Source: CAYLPT01 sp964385645 (GTDB lineage: Bacteria > Armatimonadota > Hebobacteria > Hebobacterales > Hebobacteraceae). Taken from it: a stretch of DNA of 18,857 bases. Location of the stretch: NCBI GenBank assembly GCA_964385645.1, contig CAYLPT010000144.1, positions 1 through 18,857 of the forward strand, in the 5' to 3' direction. This document shows, piece by piece, positions 7,313 to 14,258 of the stretch. Made by a program: the position numbers and the translations under genes. Positions within the stretch are counted from its first letter, which is position 1, and each line of letters opens with the position of its first letter. The notes below the pieces were generated by a model, which worked only from the letters and a program-made list of their open reading frames with translations, did no database searches and was not told the DNA's origin.

Positions 7313-8263
7313 TTAGCGCGCGGGCCTGGATCTGCGGAGCTTGGTGAACAGGTCGCGGAAGATCGGGTTCCGATAGACGTAAGTGGCGCAGCGAATCAGA
7401 TGCCGCGCGTGATCCACGCTCCACGTCAACTGATCGGTCAGGATCGGGCTGTGGACCAGTTCGGTCGGGACCCACGAGGGGTCTACCAGGTAGCCGATCG
7501 CGGAGATATCCCATAGCTCCTTCGCCCAGGCGAAGTGGTCGGCGTGGTGGGAGGCGAAGATCTCCGTGAGGTAGTCGCCGATCGCCCCCTGTCCCTTGAC
7601 GTAGCGCTCGATCTCGGCGACAGTCGTCAGCAGGTGCGAGGAGACGCCTGCGCAAGGTATGTGCACGAGGGGAACGCCGCAGTCGAAGATGAGTCGCGAG
7701 GCCGCGGGGTCTTGCTGCAGGTTGAACTCGCTGGCGGTGGGCCAGTGGAAGGGTTGGCCCCCCAGCCAGACCACCACTGTGCGCTCGACGAGCCTGGGCT
7801 CCATGAGGAGGGCGGAGGCGACATTGGTGATGGCGCCGAGGGCCACGACGTAGAGGGGGTCGGGATCGTCCGCCATGGCGCGTCGCACCAGTTCGCGCGC
7901 CGCATCGCTCTCGGACGGGGTCTCGCCGTCTGGGAGGTAGTCGGTCGCGCCGCGGAAGACGAAGGACTCGGGCAAGACGTCAAGCCGAGACAGCAGCCGC
8001 AGGATCTCCTGGTAGCTCTTCTCCATGCCGTCGCCCGGGCCGGACGACTTCTCATTCAGGAACGGCGCGGCGAGGATGGCCTCGACCTCCAGCTTCTCGG
8101 GCGACAGCAGCGCGTAGACCACGGCGAACTGGTCGTCTATCTCGTTGTAGGTGTCGGTATCAACCACCACCCGCACGCGGCCGGTGGGCGGGCGCAGGCG
8201 CTCGTATCGTGTGGCAGGCGCCAGATCCGGAAAGGTTGGCACGGCGACCTCATTCCTGGGCAC
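7313..8263 (-). CDS. Divergent nucleoside hydrolase (IUNH) family protein
   Basis: This 316-residue protein has the fold signature of calcium-dependent nucleoside hydrolases: DTDTYNEIDDQFA (residues 35-47; canonical DTDPGxDDAxA), VVALGAITNVAS (139-150), EFNLQQDPAAS (179-189; canonical EFNxxxDPEAA) and WDISAIGYLVDP (251-262; canonical HDxxAxAxxxxP). The calcium aspartates (35, 43, 44, 252) remain. The leaving-group histidine before Asp252 is Trp, the usual GN loop is AAPFLN, and PG is replaced by TYNE. N-ribosyl hydrolysis is therefore possible, but ordinary nucleosides may not be the substrate; a sugar-catabolic role fits the neighbours. The GTG start at 8263 has no good ribosome site. A GTG at 8242 has AATGAGG 5 bases upstream and may be the true start. 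A strong promoter lies at 8311-8339. No signal peptide, so cytoplasmic. Confidence 0.85.
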   Translation of the reverse strand: MPRNEVAVPTFPDLAPATRYERLRPPTGRVRVVVDTDTYNEIDDQFAVVYALLSPEKLEVEAILAAPFLNEKSSGPGDGMEKSYQEILRLLSRLDVLPESFVFRGATDYLPDGETPSESDAARELVRRAMADDPDPLYVVALGAITNVASALLMEPRLVERTVVVWLGGQPFHWPTASEFNLQQDPAASRLIFDCGVPLVHIPCAGVSSHLLTTVAEIERYVKGQGAIGDYLTEIFASHHADHFAWAKELWDISAIGYLVDPSWVPTELVHSPILTDQLTWSVDHARHLIRCATYVYRNPIFRDLFTKLRRSRPAR

Positions 8264-8310
8264 GGAGGGGACCGGGGCTCCACACTCCGCGCACGCTCAT
8301 AGTCCCTGCC

Positions 8311-8339
8311 ATCATATCATCGGCGCGCGCGCTCGTCAA
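8311..8339 (-). promoter_or_regulatory. sigma70-type promoter of the nucleoside-hydrolase-like gene
   Basis: On the minus strand TTGACG (8339-8334) and TATGAT (8316-8311) are spaced by 17 bases, each one mismatch from consensus. Transcription would start near 8303, giving a 40-60 base leader before the GTG at 8263 or 8242. It is the best promoter match I see in the window. Confidence 0.65.
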
Positions 8340-8415
8340 CGCGTTGCCAGCCGGATCCGCCCGCCACGGACTTGGGCAACAGCCGCCGCGCTCTCGGGTG
8401 CCTGCTCGCGTCCCC

Positions 8416-8462
8416 TTCGCCGACTCGGAGCTTGGGTGGGCATCCGCCAGGGCCGACGCCAC
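8416..8462 (+). pseudogene. Second copy of the integrase C-terminal end
   Basis: This stretch matches 2350-2396 at 36 of 47 bases without a gap. The translation FADSELGWASARADAT mirrors FADSERRWAFARADIT of the plus-strand integrase remnant, in the same frame and orientation. Nothing convincing of the preceding catalytic boxes remains upstream. It is best read as the last trace of a related recombinase gene. Confidence 0.5.
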
Positions 8463-8467
8463 GGACG

Positions 8468-8538
8468 GGGGCTCGTCCGAGCCCCTGCCGGGGCCTCTGG
8501 TGCGTCGGGGCTTCAGTCCCGACGCCGCTTCGGCCCCG
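8468..8538. repeat. Cluster of hairpins in a gene-free spacer
   Basis: GGGGCTCG/CGAGCCCC (8468-8485) is a perfect inverted repeat with almost no loop. CGTCGGG/CCCGACG (8503-8524) is a perfect 7-bp stem with loop GCTTCAGT. CGGGGC (8506-8511) can pair instead with GCCCCG (8533-8538), and GCCCC/GGGGC (8481-8494) gives yet another alternative. The cluster lies after the stop of the membrane-protein gene (8625) and after the recombinase trace. It could serve as a terminator for the former or be the end of a mobile element. No T-tract is seen. Confidence 0.5.
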
Positions 8539-8624
8539 CTGTTGTCCTACGCGCAGCGAAGACCCGTTCGGCTAGGCGGCCCGGACGCCCGCCTCGGGGG
8601 CGCGATCAGGGCGGCTAGCCGCCC

Positions 8625-9638
8625 CTACTGCGGAGCGCGCTCCCGGGCCAACACGCGAGCCTGGACGGCTGACACCAAGCGGCGGTAGCCAGCCCCCGAT
8701 TCCGGTATCTCCAGCTCCGCGCCGTCGCGCAGGCGAACAGAGGCCCCTTGCCGCCCTCGCACATGCTCCGTGACGGATACTCCTTCGATCTCATCCCACC
8801 CATGCCGGCTGACGTCCCCGCTCCACCACGTGACCTCGAGGCCACGCTCGTCCCACCGGACCGACGCGAGCACGGTTGCGCGCACGTACACAGTGTTGTA
8901 GATCGCCCTCAGCAGCCCGCCTGCGCCGGGCGCGAGGTACTCGCCCCTCGACGGCGGGTGGGCGAGGGCAAGGGCGGAGAACTCAGCCCGGCCTCGCGCG
9001 AGGGCCTTTCGCACCTGCCGCCACCCTGGTCCCTCTGGTGAAGGAGCCGCCGTTGCCAGGAGGGCGGCCGCGGCGAAGACGCCGGCGCCCGCGAGCGCCG
9101 TCCCGCGCGTCGCCGGCATGACGGCCGCCGTCACGATCCAGCCCAAGGCGAGTCCCGACAGCCAGAGCAGGCGGAGCCCCGGAGACCGCCCCAGCGCTGG
9201 CCCCCACCTCTCCCCCACCAGGATGACCAGGAAGCCGGCCACACAGAGGGCGAGCGCCGGCCCCAGCAGCAGCGACGCCGCGAGCGGCAGGCCGGGCTCC
9301 GGGTGGAGGTCCAGGAGCTTGCGCGGCTGCGACGACTGGGTGAGTGCGTAGGCGGCTCCGAGCAGACAGGCGATCGCCAGCACTCCCGCGTAGACGAAGG
9401 CCAGGATGCTCGCGCGATAGCCGCGGTGCGCGAGGGCGCTCCATCCCCGGAACGCCCAGGAGTCGAGCGCCTTCGTCGCCTCAAGGCTGCGCAGGCGTCG
9501 GCCGAGGTAGGCCTCGATCGGAGAGCGGAGCACGCTCAGCACGAGTAGGGAGCTCACGAGCAGAGCGGCCCCCCACGCGATGGTGGCGCGGTCGCTGGCC
9601 CAGAGCGCGATCTTAGCGGTTGCGGCGAGAGCGCGCAC
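8625..9638 (-). CDS. Polytopic membrane protein with PH-like C-terminal domain
   Basis: The product has 337 residues. The GTG start at 9638 has GAGGGAG about 7 bases upstream. Five hydrophobic segments are seen at about residues 20-38, 78-98, 118-142, 153-171 and 181-197. A basic linker (about 204-222) follows, then a soluble beta-rich tail (about 245-330) with VLASVRWDERGLEVTWWSG, GWDEIEGVSV and VRLRDGAELEIP, which looks like a bacterial PH-like domain (the W..I.gv strand is typical). I do not recognise a named family. It probably sits in the inner membrane with the tail in the cytoplasm. No functional link to the sugar genes is evident. Confidence 0.7.
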   Translation of the reverse strand: MRALAATAKIALWASDRATIAWGAALLVSSLLVLSVLRSPIEAYLGRRLRSLEATKALDSWAFRGWSALAHRGYRASILAFVYAGVLAIACLLGAAYALTQSSQPRKLLDLHPEPGLPLAASLLLGPALALCVAGFLVILVGERWGPALGRSPGLRLLWLSGLALGWIVTAAVMPATRGTALAGAGVFAAAALLATAAPSPEGPGWRQVRKALARGRAEFSALALAHPPSRGEYLAPGAGGLLRAIYNTVYVRATVLASVRWDERGLEVTWWSGDVSRHGWDEIEGVSVTEHVRGRQGASVRLRDGAELEIPESGAGYRRLVSAVQARVLARERAPQ

Positions 9639-9764
9639 CGCAGTGCTCCCTCGACACGGACTGCCTCTTCTGCCGCGCCCTGCCCCGCCCCTGCTGACAC
9701 CCGGCGCCCGCTCTCCCCGCCTGTGTCCGTGGTGTAATCAGCCCTCCAACGACAAGGCGGCCGC

Positions 9765-9898
9765 ATGGACAGCGAACACGAGGACCTGGGATGCGCGCCC
9801 CCGCTCCAGTGGGCGAGACGCGTGCCCCGGCACAAGATTAAGCTGCTCTACGAGACCGACGCAAAGGGCATCTACGACTGCGAGCTGGTTGATGAGGC
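9765..9898 (+). pseudogene. Conserved hypothetical N-terminal remnant
   Basis: An ATG at 9765 opens a frame reading MDSEHEDLGCAPPLQWARRV, then PRHKIKLLYETDAKGIYD and CELVDE. This resembles the start of a small conserved bacterial protein that I recall as having a helical ...KI..LYE.DA.GI.DeeLiDEvG... part followed by a zinc ribbon. After ELVDE the frame turns into Pro/Gly/Arg-rich sequence and no CxxC pair follows, so the gene is cut. Function unknown; the match is from memory. Confidence 0.35.
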
Positions 9899-10041
9899 TG
9901 GAGCGCCTGATCGCGGGCCCGCGCCTGCGCGAGGACCTGCTGGACGCGGCCCTGATCGAGGAGCGCCGAAGCGAGCCGACCCGGCCGATGAAGGACGTGC
10001 CAGGCGGAGGGGGGTCCTCGCACGCGCAGTCTGTGCCATAG
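9892..10041 (+). pseudogene. Possible antitoxin-like tail remnant
   Basis: A 49-codon frame, MRLERLIAGPRLREDLLDAA and LIEERRSEPTRPMKDV, overlaps the end of the previous remnant in another frame. The dense acidic/basic helix ending in a RPL.eVL-like stretch resembles tails of antitoxins that precede PIN toxins. Directly after it, the expected end is replaced by Gly/Ser-rich residues up to TAG at 10039-10041. There is no ribosome site. Weak call. Confidence 0.25.
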
Positions 10042-10049
10042 TGGCACAG
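10031..10049. promoter_or_regulatory. Palindromic operator candidate of the antitoxin gene
   Basis: CTGTGCCATAGTGGCACAG is a perfect 8+8 inverted repeat with a 3-base centre, ending 28 bases before the antitoxin ATG. Type II antitoxins usually repress their own promoter by binding such a site, so autoregulation is the likely role. It could alternatively be a small hairpin at the end of the preceding frame. Confidence 0.5.
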
Positions 10050-10077
10050 CTGAGGCGTTCAGGGCAGGAGAGCGGTG

Positions 10078-10296
10078 ATGGGGAGAGTGAAGGGCAGGCA
10101 CGACGGTTCGGCCGTTGTGCTCCAGGAGAAGGTGGACATTCCCGCCAACACCGTCGTCGAGGTGCTCATCCCGAAGCCGCAGAAGCAGTCGCTCACGGCC
10201 TTGCTGGATGAGCTCGATCGCAGGCCGGTGGGCGAGGTCATGTCACTGGGCGAAGTGGTGGCGCTGGTGCGCGAGGTCCGTGCCGCTCAGCGATGA
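10078..10296 (+). CDS. DUF104/AF2212-like antitoxin
   Basis: The product has 72 residues; the ATG at 10078 has AGGAG 7 bases upstream. The first half, MGRVKGRHDGSAVVLQEKVD followed by IPANTVVEVLIP, is the small beta-barrel seen in DUF104/AF2212-type antitoxins (m..v.gryeng.i.l.epv.lpe...v.V.ip). The second half (LTALLDELDRRPVGEVMSL and after) is a helical tail that would wrap a PIN toxin. Its TGA stop overlaps the ATG of the toxin remnant (ATGA), the classical layout of such pairs. The gene looks intact although its toxin is cut, so it is now an orphan antitoxin. Autoregulation through the palindrome upstream is likely. Confidence 0.7.
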   Translation: MGRVKGRHDGSAVVLQEKVDIPANTVVEVLIPKPQKQSLTALLDELDRRPVGEVMSLGEVVALVREVRAAQR

Positions 10297-10394
10297 GGGT
10301 CCTGTTGGACACGAACGTCGTCGTCTCGGCGCTGCTGTTCCCCGGGGAGGCGCGCTGCTGGAAATGGGAGGAGCACGTGCTGCTGGACCTCTAG
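10293..10394 (+). pseudogene. PIN-domain (VapC-like) toxin, truncated
   Basis: MRVLLDTNVVVSALLFPGEA is the typical first strand and helix of a PIN ribonuclease, with the first catalytic aspartate in LLDTN. After about 20 residues the sequence loses likeness and stops with TAG at 10392-10394, giving 33 residues where about 130 are expected. The other three acidic residues are gone, so it cannot cleave RNA. The break lies 10 bases before the end of the convergent heparinase gene, which suggests that the arrival of the lyase block removed the toxin. Confidence 0.7.
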
Positions 10395-10404
10395 GCTCGT
10401 CTCC

Positions 10405-12174
10405 TCAGCGAGCGACTCGCGCCGGGCAGAGGGTCAGGGACGACTTGACCGCTGCCTCACCCAGCGGGACGTGGAAGATGAGCGTCGTCGCGGGCTCCCA
10501 CTCGCCGTAGCCGGCCGAGTACCACCCCTGGAGAGTCGGCCTCTCCCGCCCGGTCACCACCTCCCACCTCCCACTCACGCTCTGCTCGATCACGCATCGG
10601 GAGCCGTCCTCGCTCACTAAGTGCGCCTCCCGCTCCGACACGATCTCCACGCCCAGCCCGAGTCCCACCTGCCAGAGCTGCCGCCATGGGCGTGGGCGCC
10701 GCCGGGAGTGATCGAATCGGTCCTCGACCACGACTTCCCGGGGCGGCCGGAAGGCGAACCGGCGGGTGTGCCTCCCCTCCGGCTGGTCCTGATAAGACAG
10801 GGCATAGCTCTCCCCGTCTGCCCGGCCCCACTCCAGTAGCCGACACTCCTGTGTCCGGAAGCTGCCCGGGCCCGCGAGCGCCACGCTGTGGGCGCGGGGT
10901 GAGCGCAGATACTGCCGCCGCGGGTCCCACTCATGGTAGCTCAGGAAGCCCGAGTCGCGCAGCTGCTCTCGGCCGAGCCCGAAGAGCACGAAGGACAGCC
11001 CGTCGTAGTGACAGTGGGGCGAGATCCTGGCCGCACAGCGAAAGAGGGCGTAGGTGTCCGCGTCTCCCGCCGCCCGGAAGATGGCGTAGCCCGCGCGCTC
11101 GCTTACCACCATCTCAGCGTGCGGCTCCTCGGCCGGCGCCTCGCGTCCCCAACGCGACTTGAGCACCTTGCGCCAGTCGGCCGGCGCGCCGGGCGCGCTG
11201 TCCCCGACCGCTGGCATCGTGCCGTCTGGCTTAAGCAGCCACGGCCAGGCGCGGGCGACGCGCTCGCTCGCCTCGCTAAGGGCCGGCGCGGCTCGTCCGT
11301 TGGCTCGCAGGAACCGCTCGATGGCTGCAAGCCTTAGCAGCACGAACCAGTGATAGGCGGGGCTCTGCTCCAGGTGGAAGCCCTCGGGGCTGAGGTTGTC
11401 GGTCAACCAACGGTCAAGCCGCGCCAGGGCCGTGCGCTCCCATTCGCCGGCCTCCCGAAACATGGGGAAGGTGAGCGCGGCCGCCAGCAGCGCGCCCGTC
11501 GCCTCCAGCCCGTGGTTGGAGTCATGTCGGTAGTTGCGTTCATCGAGCCCATACTGCACGTGCTGGTAGACGCTCGCCAGCAACAAGCGCGCGAACTCGG
11601 GGTCGAAGGCCTCACTCTGCCGGTAGTGCTCCCAGAACCAGGCGAAAAGGCGCAGCCGCTTGGCGGTCGCGTGGTCGTGCCATGACCAGCGGCTGGGCGC
11701 GCCCCGGAAGGGGTTGTGCTCGATCCAGTCGGCGATCACCGAGGCGACCGTCTCCAGCCATCCTCTCTCGGGCTGGCCGTAGTGGGCGTGGACGAGCGAC
11801 GCCACCCACTCCATGCCCTGGAGGGTGGAGAGCCAGTTGTAGTCCCCGCGCGGGTTGGCATCCCACCGCGGCGGGAGCCCGAGCTTCTCCGGGGGAAAGC
11901 GGCCCGACACCCGGAACTCACCCGACCGCACCGCCTCCGCCTGAGCGATCATCGCAGGAGTCAGGCGGGGTGCGGTGGGCAGGAAGTACGTCTCGGCCAG
12001 CCGCGGCAGGGCCCGCCAATCCCCCGGGCCGCCGACAGCCAGCCCACCGAGGCGCGCGGCGATCTCCGGGACCTCCGGTCCAGAGTAATGCCGGGGCGGC
12101 CCGCGGCGGAGAAGGCGGTTGATTCTTTCCGCCCAGATGCGGCCCAACCAAGCTCTCCTGGCCAGCGTTCCCAT
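10405..12174 (-). CDS. Heparinase II/III family protein without signal peptide
   Basis: This 589-residue protein has the two-part build of heparinase II/III-type lyases: an (alpha/alpha) toroid (about 60-340) and a beta-sandwich (about 350-585). Key motifs are GDYNWLSTLQGMEWVASLV (110-128), HDSNHGLEATGALL with Asn220-His221, LEQSPAYHWFVLL with Tyr274, and SPHCHYDGLSFVLFG with His387/His389, followed by the usual D.G.l.Y..dp.R.Y.RS..aHs stretch (Asp407 to about 429). These positions correspond to the neutraliser, Tyr base and His of the family. No signal peptide is visible, so it may act on polysaccharide in or at the cytoplasm, as do heparinase-like proteins of exopolysaccharide loci. The ATG at 12174 has only a weak ribosome site. 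It is last in the minus-strand block, 246 bases after the toroid protein. Substrate not deducible. Confidence 0.85.
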   Translation of the reverse strand: MGTLARRAWLGRIWAERINRLLRRGPPRHYSGPEVPEIAARLGGLAVGGPGDWRALPRLAETYFLPTAPRLTPAMIAQAEAVRSGEFRVSGRFPPEKLGLPPRWDANPRGDYNWLSTLQGMEWVASLVHAHYGQPERGWLETVASVIADWIEHNPFRGAPSRWSWHDHATAKRLRLFAWFWEHYRQSEAFDPEFARLLLASVYQHVQYGLDERNYRHDSNHGLEATGALLAAALTFPMFREAGEWERTALARLDRWLTDNLSPEGFHLEQSPAYHWFVLLRLAAIERFLRANGRAAPALSEASERVARAWPWLLKPDGTMPAVGDSAPGAPADWRKVLKSRWGREAPAEEPHAEMVVSERAGYAIFRAAGDADTYALFRCAARISPHCHYDGLSFVLFGLGREQLRDSGFLSYHEWDPRRQYLRSPRAHSVALAGPGSFRTQECRLLEWGRADGESYALSYQDQPEGRHTRRFAFRPPREVVVEDRFDHSRRRPRPWRQLWQVGLGLGVEIVSEREAHLVSEDGSRCVIEQSVSGRWEVVTGRERPTLQGWYSAGYGEWEPATTLIFHVPLGEAAVKSSLTLCPARVAR

Positions 12175-12420
12175 GCAGGCAGCGTGAGCGTTGCCGGCTA
12201 GGGAGGACTTCGACCCCGGCAGCCGCAGACCCCTGCCAGAAGTGGATGCGTGGCCGTCCCACAGCGGCCTACGGCCTGGCCGGTGGAGACTGCGGTTGTC
12301 GGATATCGCCGGCCTGACGGAGGATTCGCGGCCCCGCTCACCCTCGAGGAGCTTGAGCGCGTTCGAGTCAGTGGCGATGACCAGGGCGTCTGTGCCGTCC
12401 GTGGCGTGGTGACCGCAGCA
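12175..12420. other. Spacer between two lyase-block genes
   Basis: These 246 bases separate the 611-residue protein from the heparinase below it. No reading frame is convincing, and I see no strong promoter or T-tract terminator. Whether the two genes share a transcript cannot be told. Confidence 0.35.
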
Positions 12421-14256
12421 CTACTCCCGTGCGAGTTCCCAGCCGAACGCGACGGTCTCGCCAGCGGCAATCCGAGATCCGACCCGGGCACACAACTGCC
12501 GCACCGCGCCCGAAGTGGAGGTGAGGTAGACGACGGGCGACAGATCCCATGTACCCTCAGCGGCGTGCAGACTCAGGGTGTACCGCTCGTCACCCAGGCT
12601 CATGTGGACGCGGCCGCCGACGATCCGGTAGCGTGTGTCCTCGCGCCCGTCGGAAATGAGGAGCGGAAACTGCAGCCACACCTCCTCAATTGCCTCGACA
12701 GCGGTCACCCGGTACTGAACGCGCAGCTTCCGGCGGTCAAGCGCCAGCGCCTTGACGACCCTCACCGGCCCCTCCTCCTGCCGGAAGACGAGGGCCGAGG
12801 CGTCCGCTGTCACCTCTGCGTTAGTCGTCCAGTCGGGCCCCCACCAGCGGCCCGCGGACCGTGCGAGAAATCCCTCATAGACGCCCCGCTCGGGGACCAG
12901 ACGCCGCCTCGCCACCGCCTCGACCTCGGCGCCCCCGGAGCGATAGCTCGGGTTGGCGAGCGGCCGCCGCGAGGAGCCGCCCAGGGACAGGTTGATCGGG
13001 CTCAGCGCGGCCGCGTACCCACCGGCGAAGGAGTCAGCGTGCCGTCGCAGCGCCAGCCCCAGGGAGGACCCCTCTCTGACCACGTGCAGCCAGCCAGCCT
13101 CCCGGTCCCACAAGACGGAGTTGCCCGGCGGCGGTAGGGGCGTGGCCCCACCACCCTCCAGTACTCGCGCCGCCCGTGCCAGATAGCAGAAGCCCAGCCC
13201 GTTGTACATCACCACGTTCGAGTAGCTTTCGAAGCCCACCCGGAAGGTGTTCGGGAAGTGGTTGGGGGTAACCGAGATGGTACCGTCGGGCTTGGCGAAT
13301 CGCAGCCACCACGCGAGGTGTTCCTCCGCGGCCCGGCCCCTTACCGCCTGCAGGAAAACGAACGCGCCGCAGGTCCAGAACTGATCGCGGCTCCGCTCGG
13401 CCATAGTGAAGGAGCCGTCGGCGGCGATGAAGCGGTCGCACCACACAGCGGCGCGGTCCCGCACCACCTTCATGCGCCCGACGATTTCGCGAGCCTCCTG
13501 CTGGCCGGGCGGCGCGCGCCCGGCCAGCCAGATCGAGTCCGACAGCAGACAGGCGACGTACAGGTGATACGCAATAGGGTGGGCATCCCGAGGTGCCGCG
13601 TCGTTGATGAATCCCAGCTCCCCGACGGCCTGCTCGATTTGCGCGAGCCTCTCCCAGGCCTGGTTTGGGTCCAGCTCGGCAAGCCCCATTAGATACAGAT
13701 TGACGTCATAGCACAGCGCCATGGCCAGGCCGTTCGTGTTGCGCGGCCGGTGGCCGTGGTCCAGCGTCCTCAAGGTCTCGGCCAGCTCGGCGCGGACCGC
13801 GGGCGCGAGAGACGGGCTCAGCTCGTCATAGGCGAGCAGGCTGTAGTAGGCAAGGAACAGCGCCGTGAATGTGCTGTCGTCAGGGTGAGGGTCGCGCACG
13901 CGCTCGAGCGACCGGTAGACCATCCGCAGCGCGAGACTCTGGTAATCGGCTCGCTCCGTCCATCGGTAAGCGCTGGCCGCCGCGACGGCGAGGCACGCCG
14001 GCCCGTAGCCCTCCGGGTATATGGTCTCATGCGGGTCCGAGAGGGCGCCTGTTGCCTCGTCCACCAGCCGCGCCGCGCCGTCTACATAGCCGATCACGGC
14101 CTGCTGAAGTCGCGCCAGGAACGCGTCGGCGCGGGCCGCCGCCATCGCCGCCGAGTCCCCGGCCGCGGGCCCAGGGGATGCGGCCCACACCAGCACGACC
14201 CAGAGCCAGAGCCTGAGCAACACGGCAATTCCACCGCCCGCGCGGGGGCCGAACAC
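12421..14256 (-). CDS. Secreted toroid-type protein, divergent heparinase-like
   Basis: The product has up to 611 residues with a signal peptide (LLRLWLWVVLVWAASPGPAAG). GTG starts exist at 14256 (2 bases after the previous stop) and at 14223, the latter with GGTGG about 7 bases upstream; coupling to the upstream gene is likely either way. Residues about 40-370 are rich in paired helices as in an (alpha/alpha) toroid lyase, with NTNGLAMALCYDVNLYLM (173-190) where the family has Asn-His, and HPIAYHLYVACLLSDS (226-241) resembling the Tyr helix. Residues about 385-610 form a beta-sandwich (LSPINLSLGGSSRRPLANPS, GRWWGPDWTTNAEV). The asparagine is kept but its histidine partner is absent, and the sandwich lacks the H.HxD motif. 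It may be a lyase with another mechanism or a binding protein. I cannot assign a known family. Confidence 0.65.
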   Translation of the reverse strand: MFGPRAGGGIAVLLRLWLWVVLVWAASPGPAAGDSAAMAAARADAFLARLQQAVIGYVDGAARLVDEATGALSDPHETIYPEGYGPACLAVAAASAYRWTERADYQSLALRMVYRSLERVRDPHPDDSTFTALFLAYYSLLAYDELSPSLAPAVRAELAETLRTLDHGHRPRNTNGLAMALCYDVNLYLMGLAELDPNQAWERLAQIEQAVGELGFINDAAPRDAHPIAYHLYVACLLSDSIWLAGRAPPGQQEAREIVGRMKVVRDRAAVWCDRFIAADGSFTMAERSRDQFWTCGAFVFLQAVRGRAAEEHLAWWLRFAKPDGTISVTPNHFPNTFRVGFESYSNVVMYNGLGFCYLARAARVLEGGGATPLPPPGNSVLWDREAGWLHVVREGSSLGLALRRHADSFAGGYAAALSPINLSLGGSSRRPLANPSYRSGGAEVEAVARRRLVPERGVYEGFLARSAGRWWGPDWTTNAEVTADASALVFRQEEGPVRVVKALALDRRKLRVQYRVTAVEAIEEVWLQFPLLISDGREDTRYRIVGGRVHMSLGDERYTLSLHAAEGTWDLSPVVYLTSTSGAVRQLCARVGSRIAAGETVAFGWELARE

Positions 14257-14258
14257 GG

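Noticed and set aside
7535..8302. Long plus-strand frame opposite the nucleoside-hydrolase-like gene
   Set aside because: It is a mirror of the real gene in GC-rich DNA: Val/Gly/Glu/His-rich composition and no motif.
8400..8620. TnpB-type RNA-guided nuclease end with omega RNA
   Set aside because: The hairpins recall such ends, but no TnpB motif (zinc ribbon or RuvC) is found in any frame nearby.
12250..13137. Long plus-strand frame opposite the toroid protein
   Set aside because: It is antisense to a well-supported gene, has no ribosome site and no recognisable domain.
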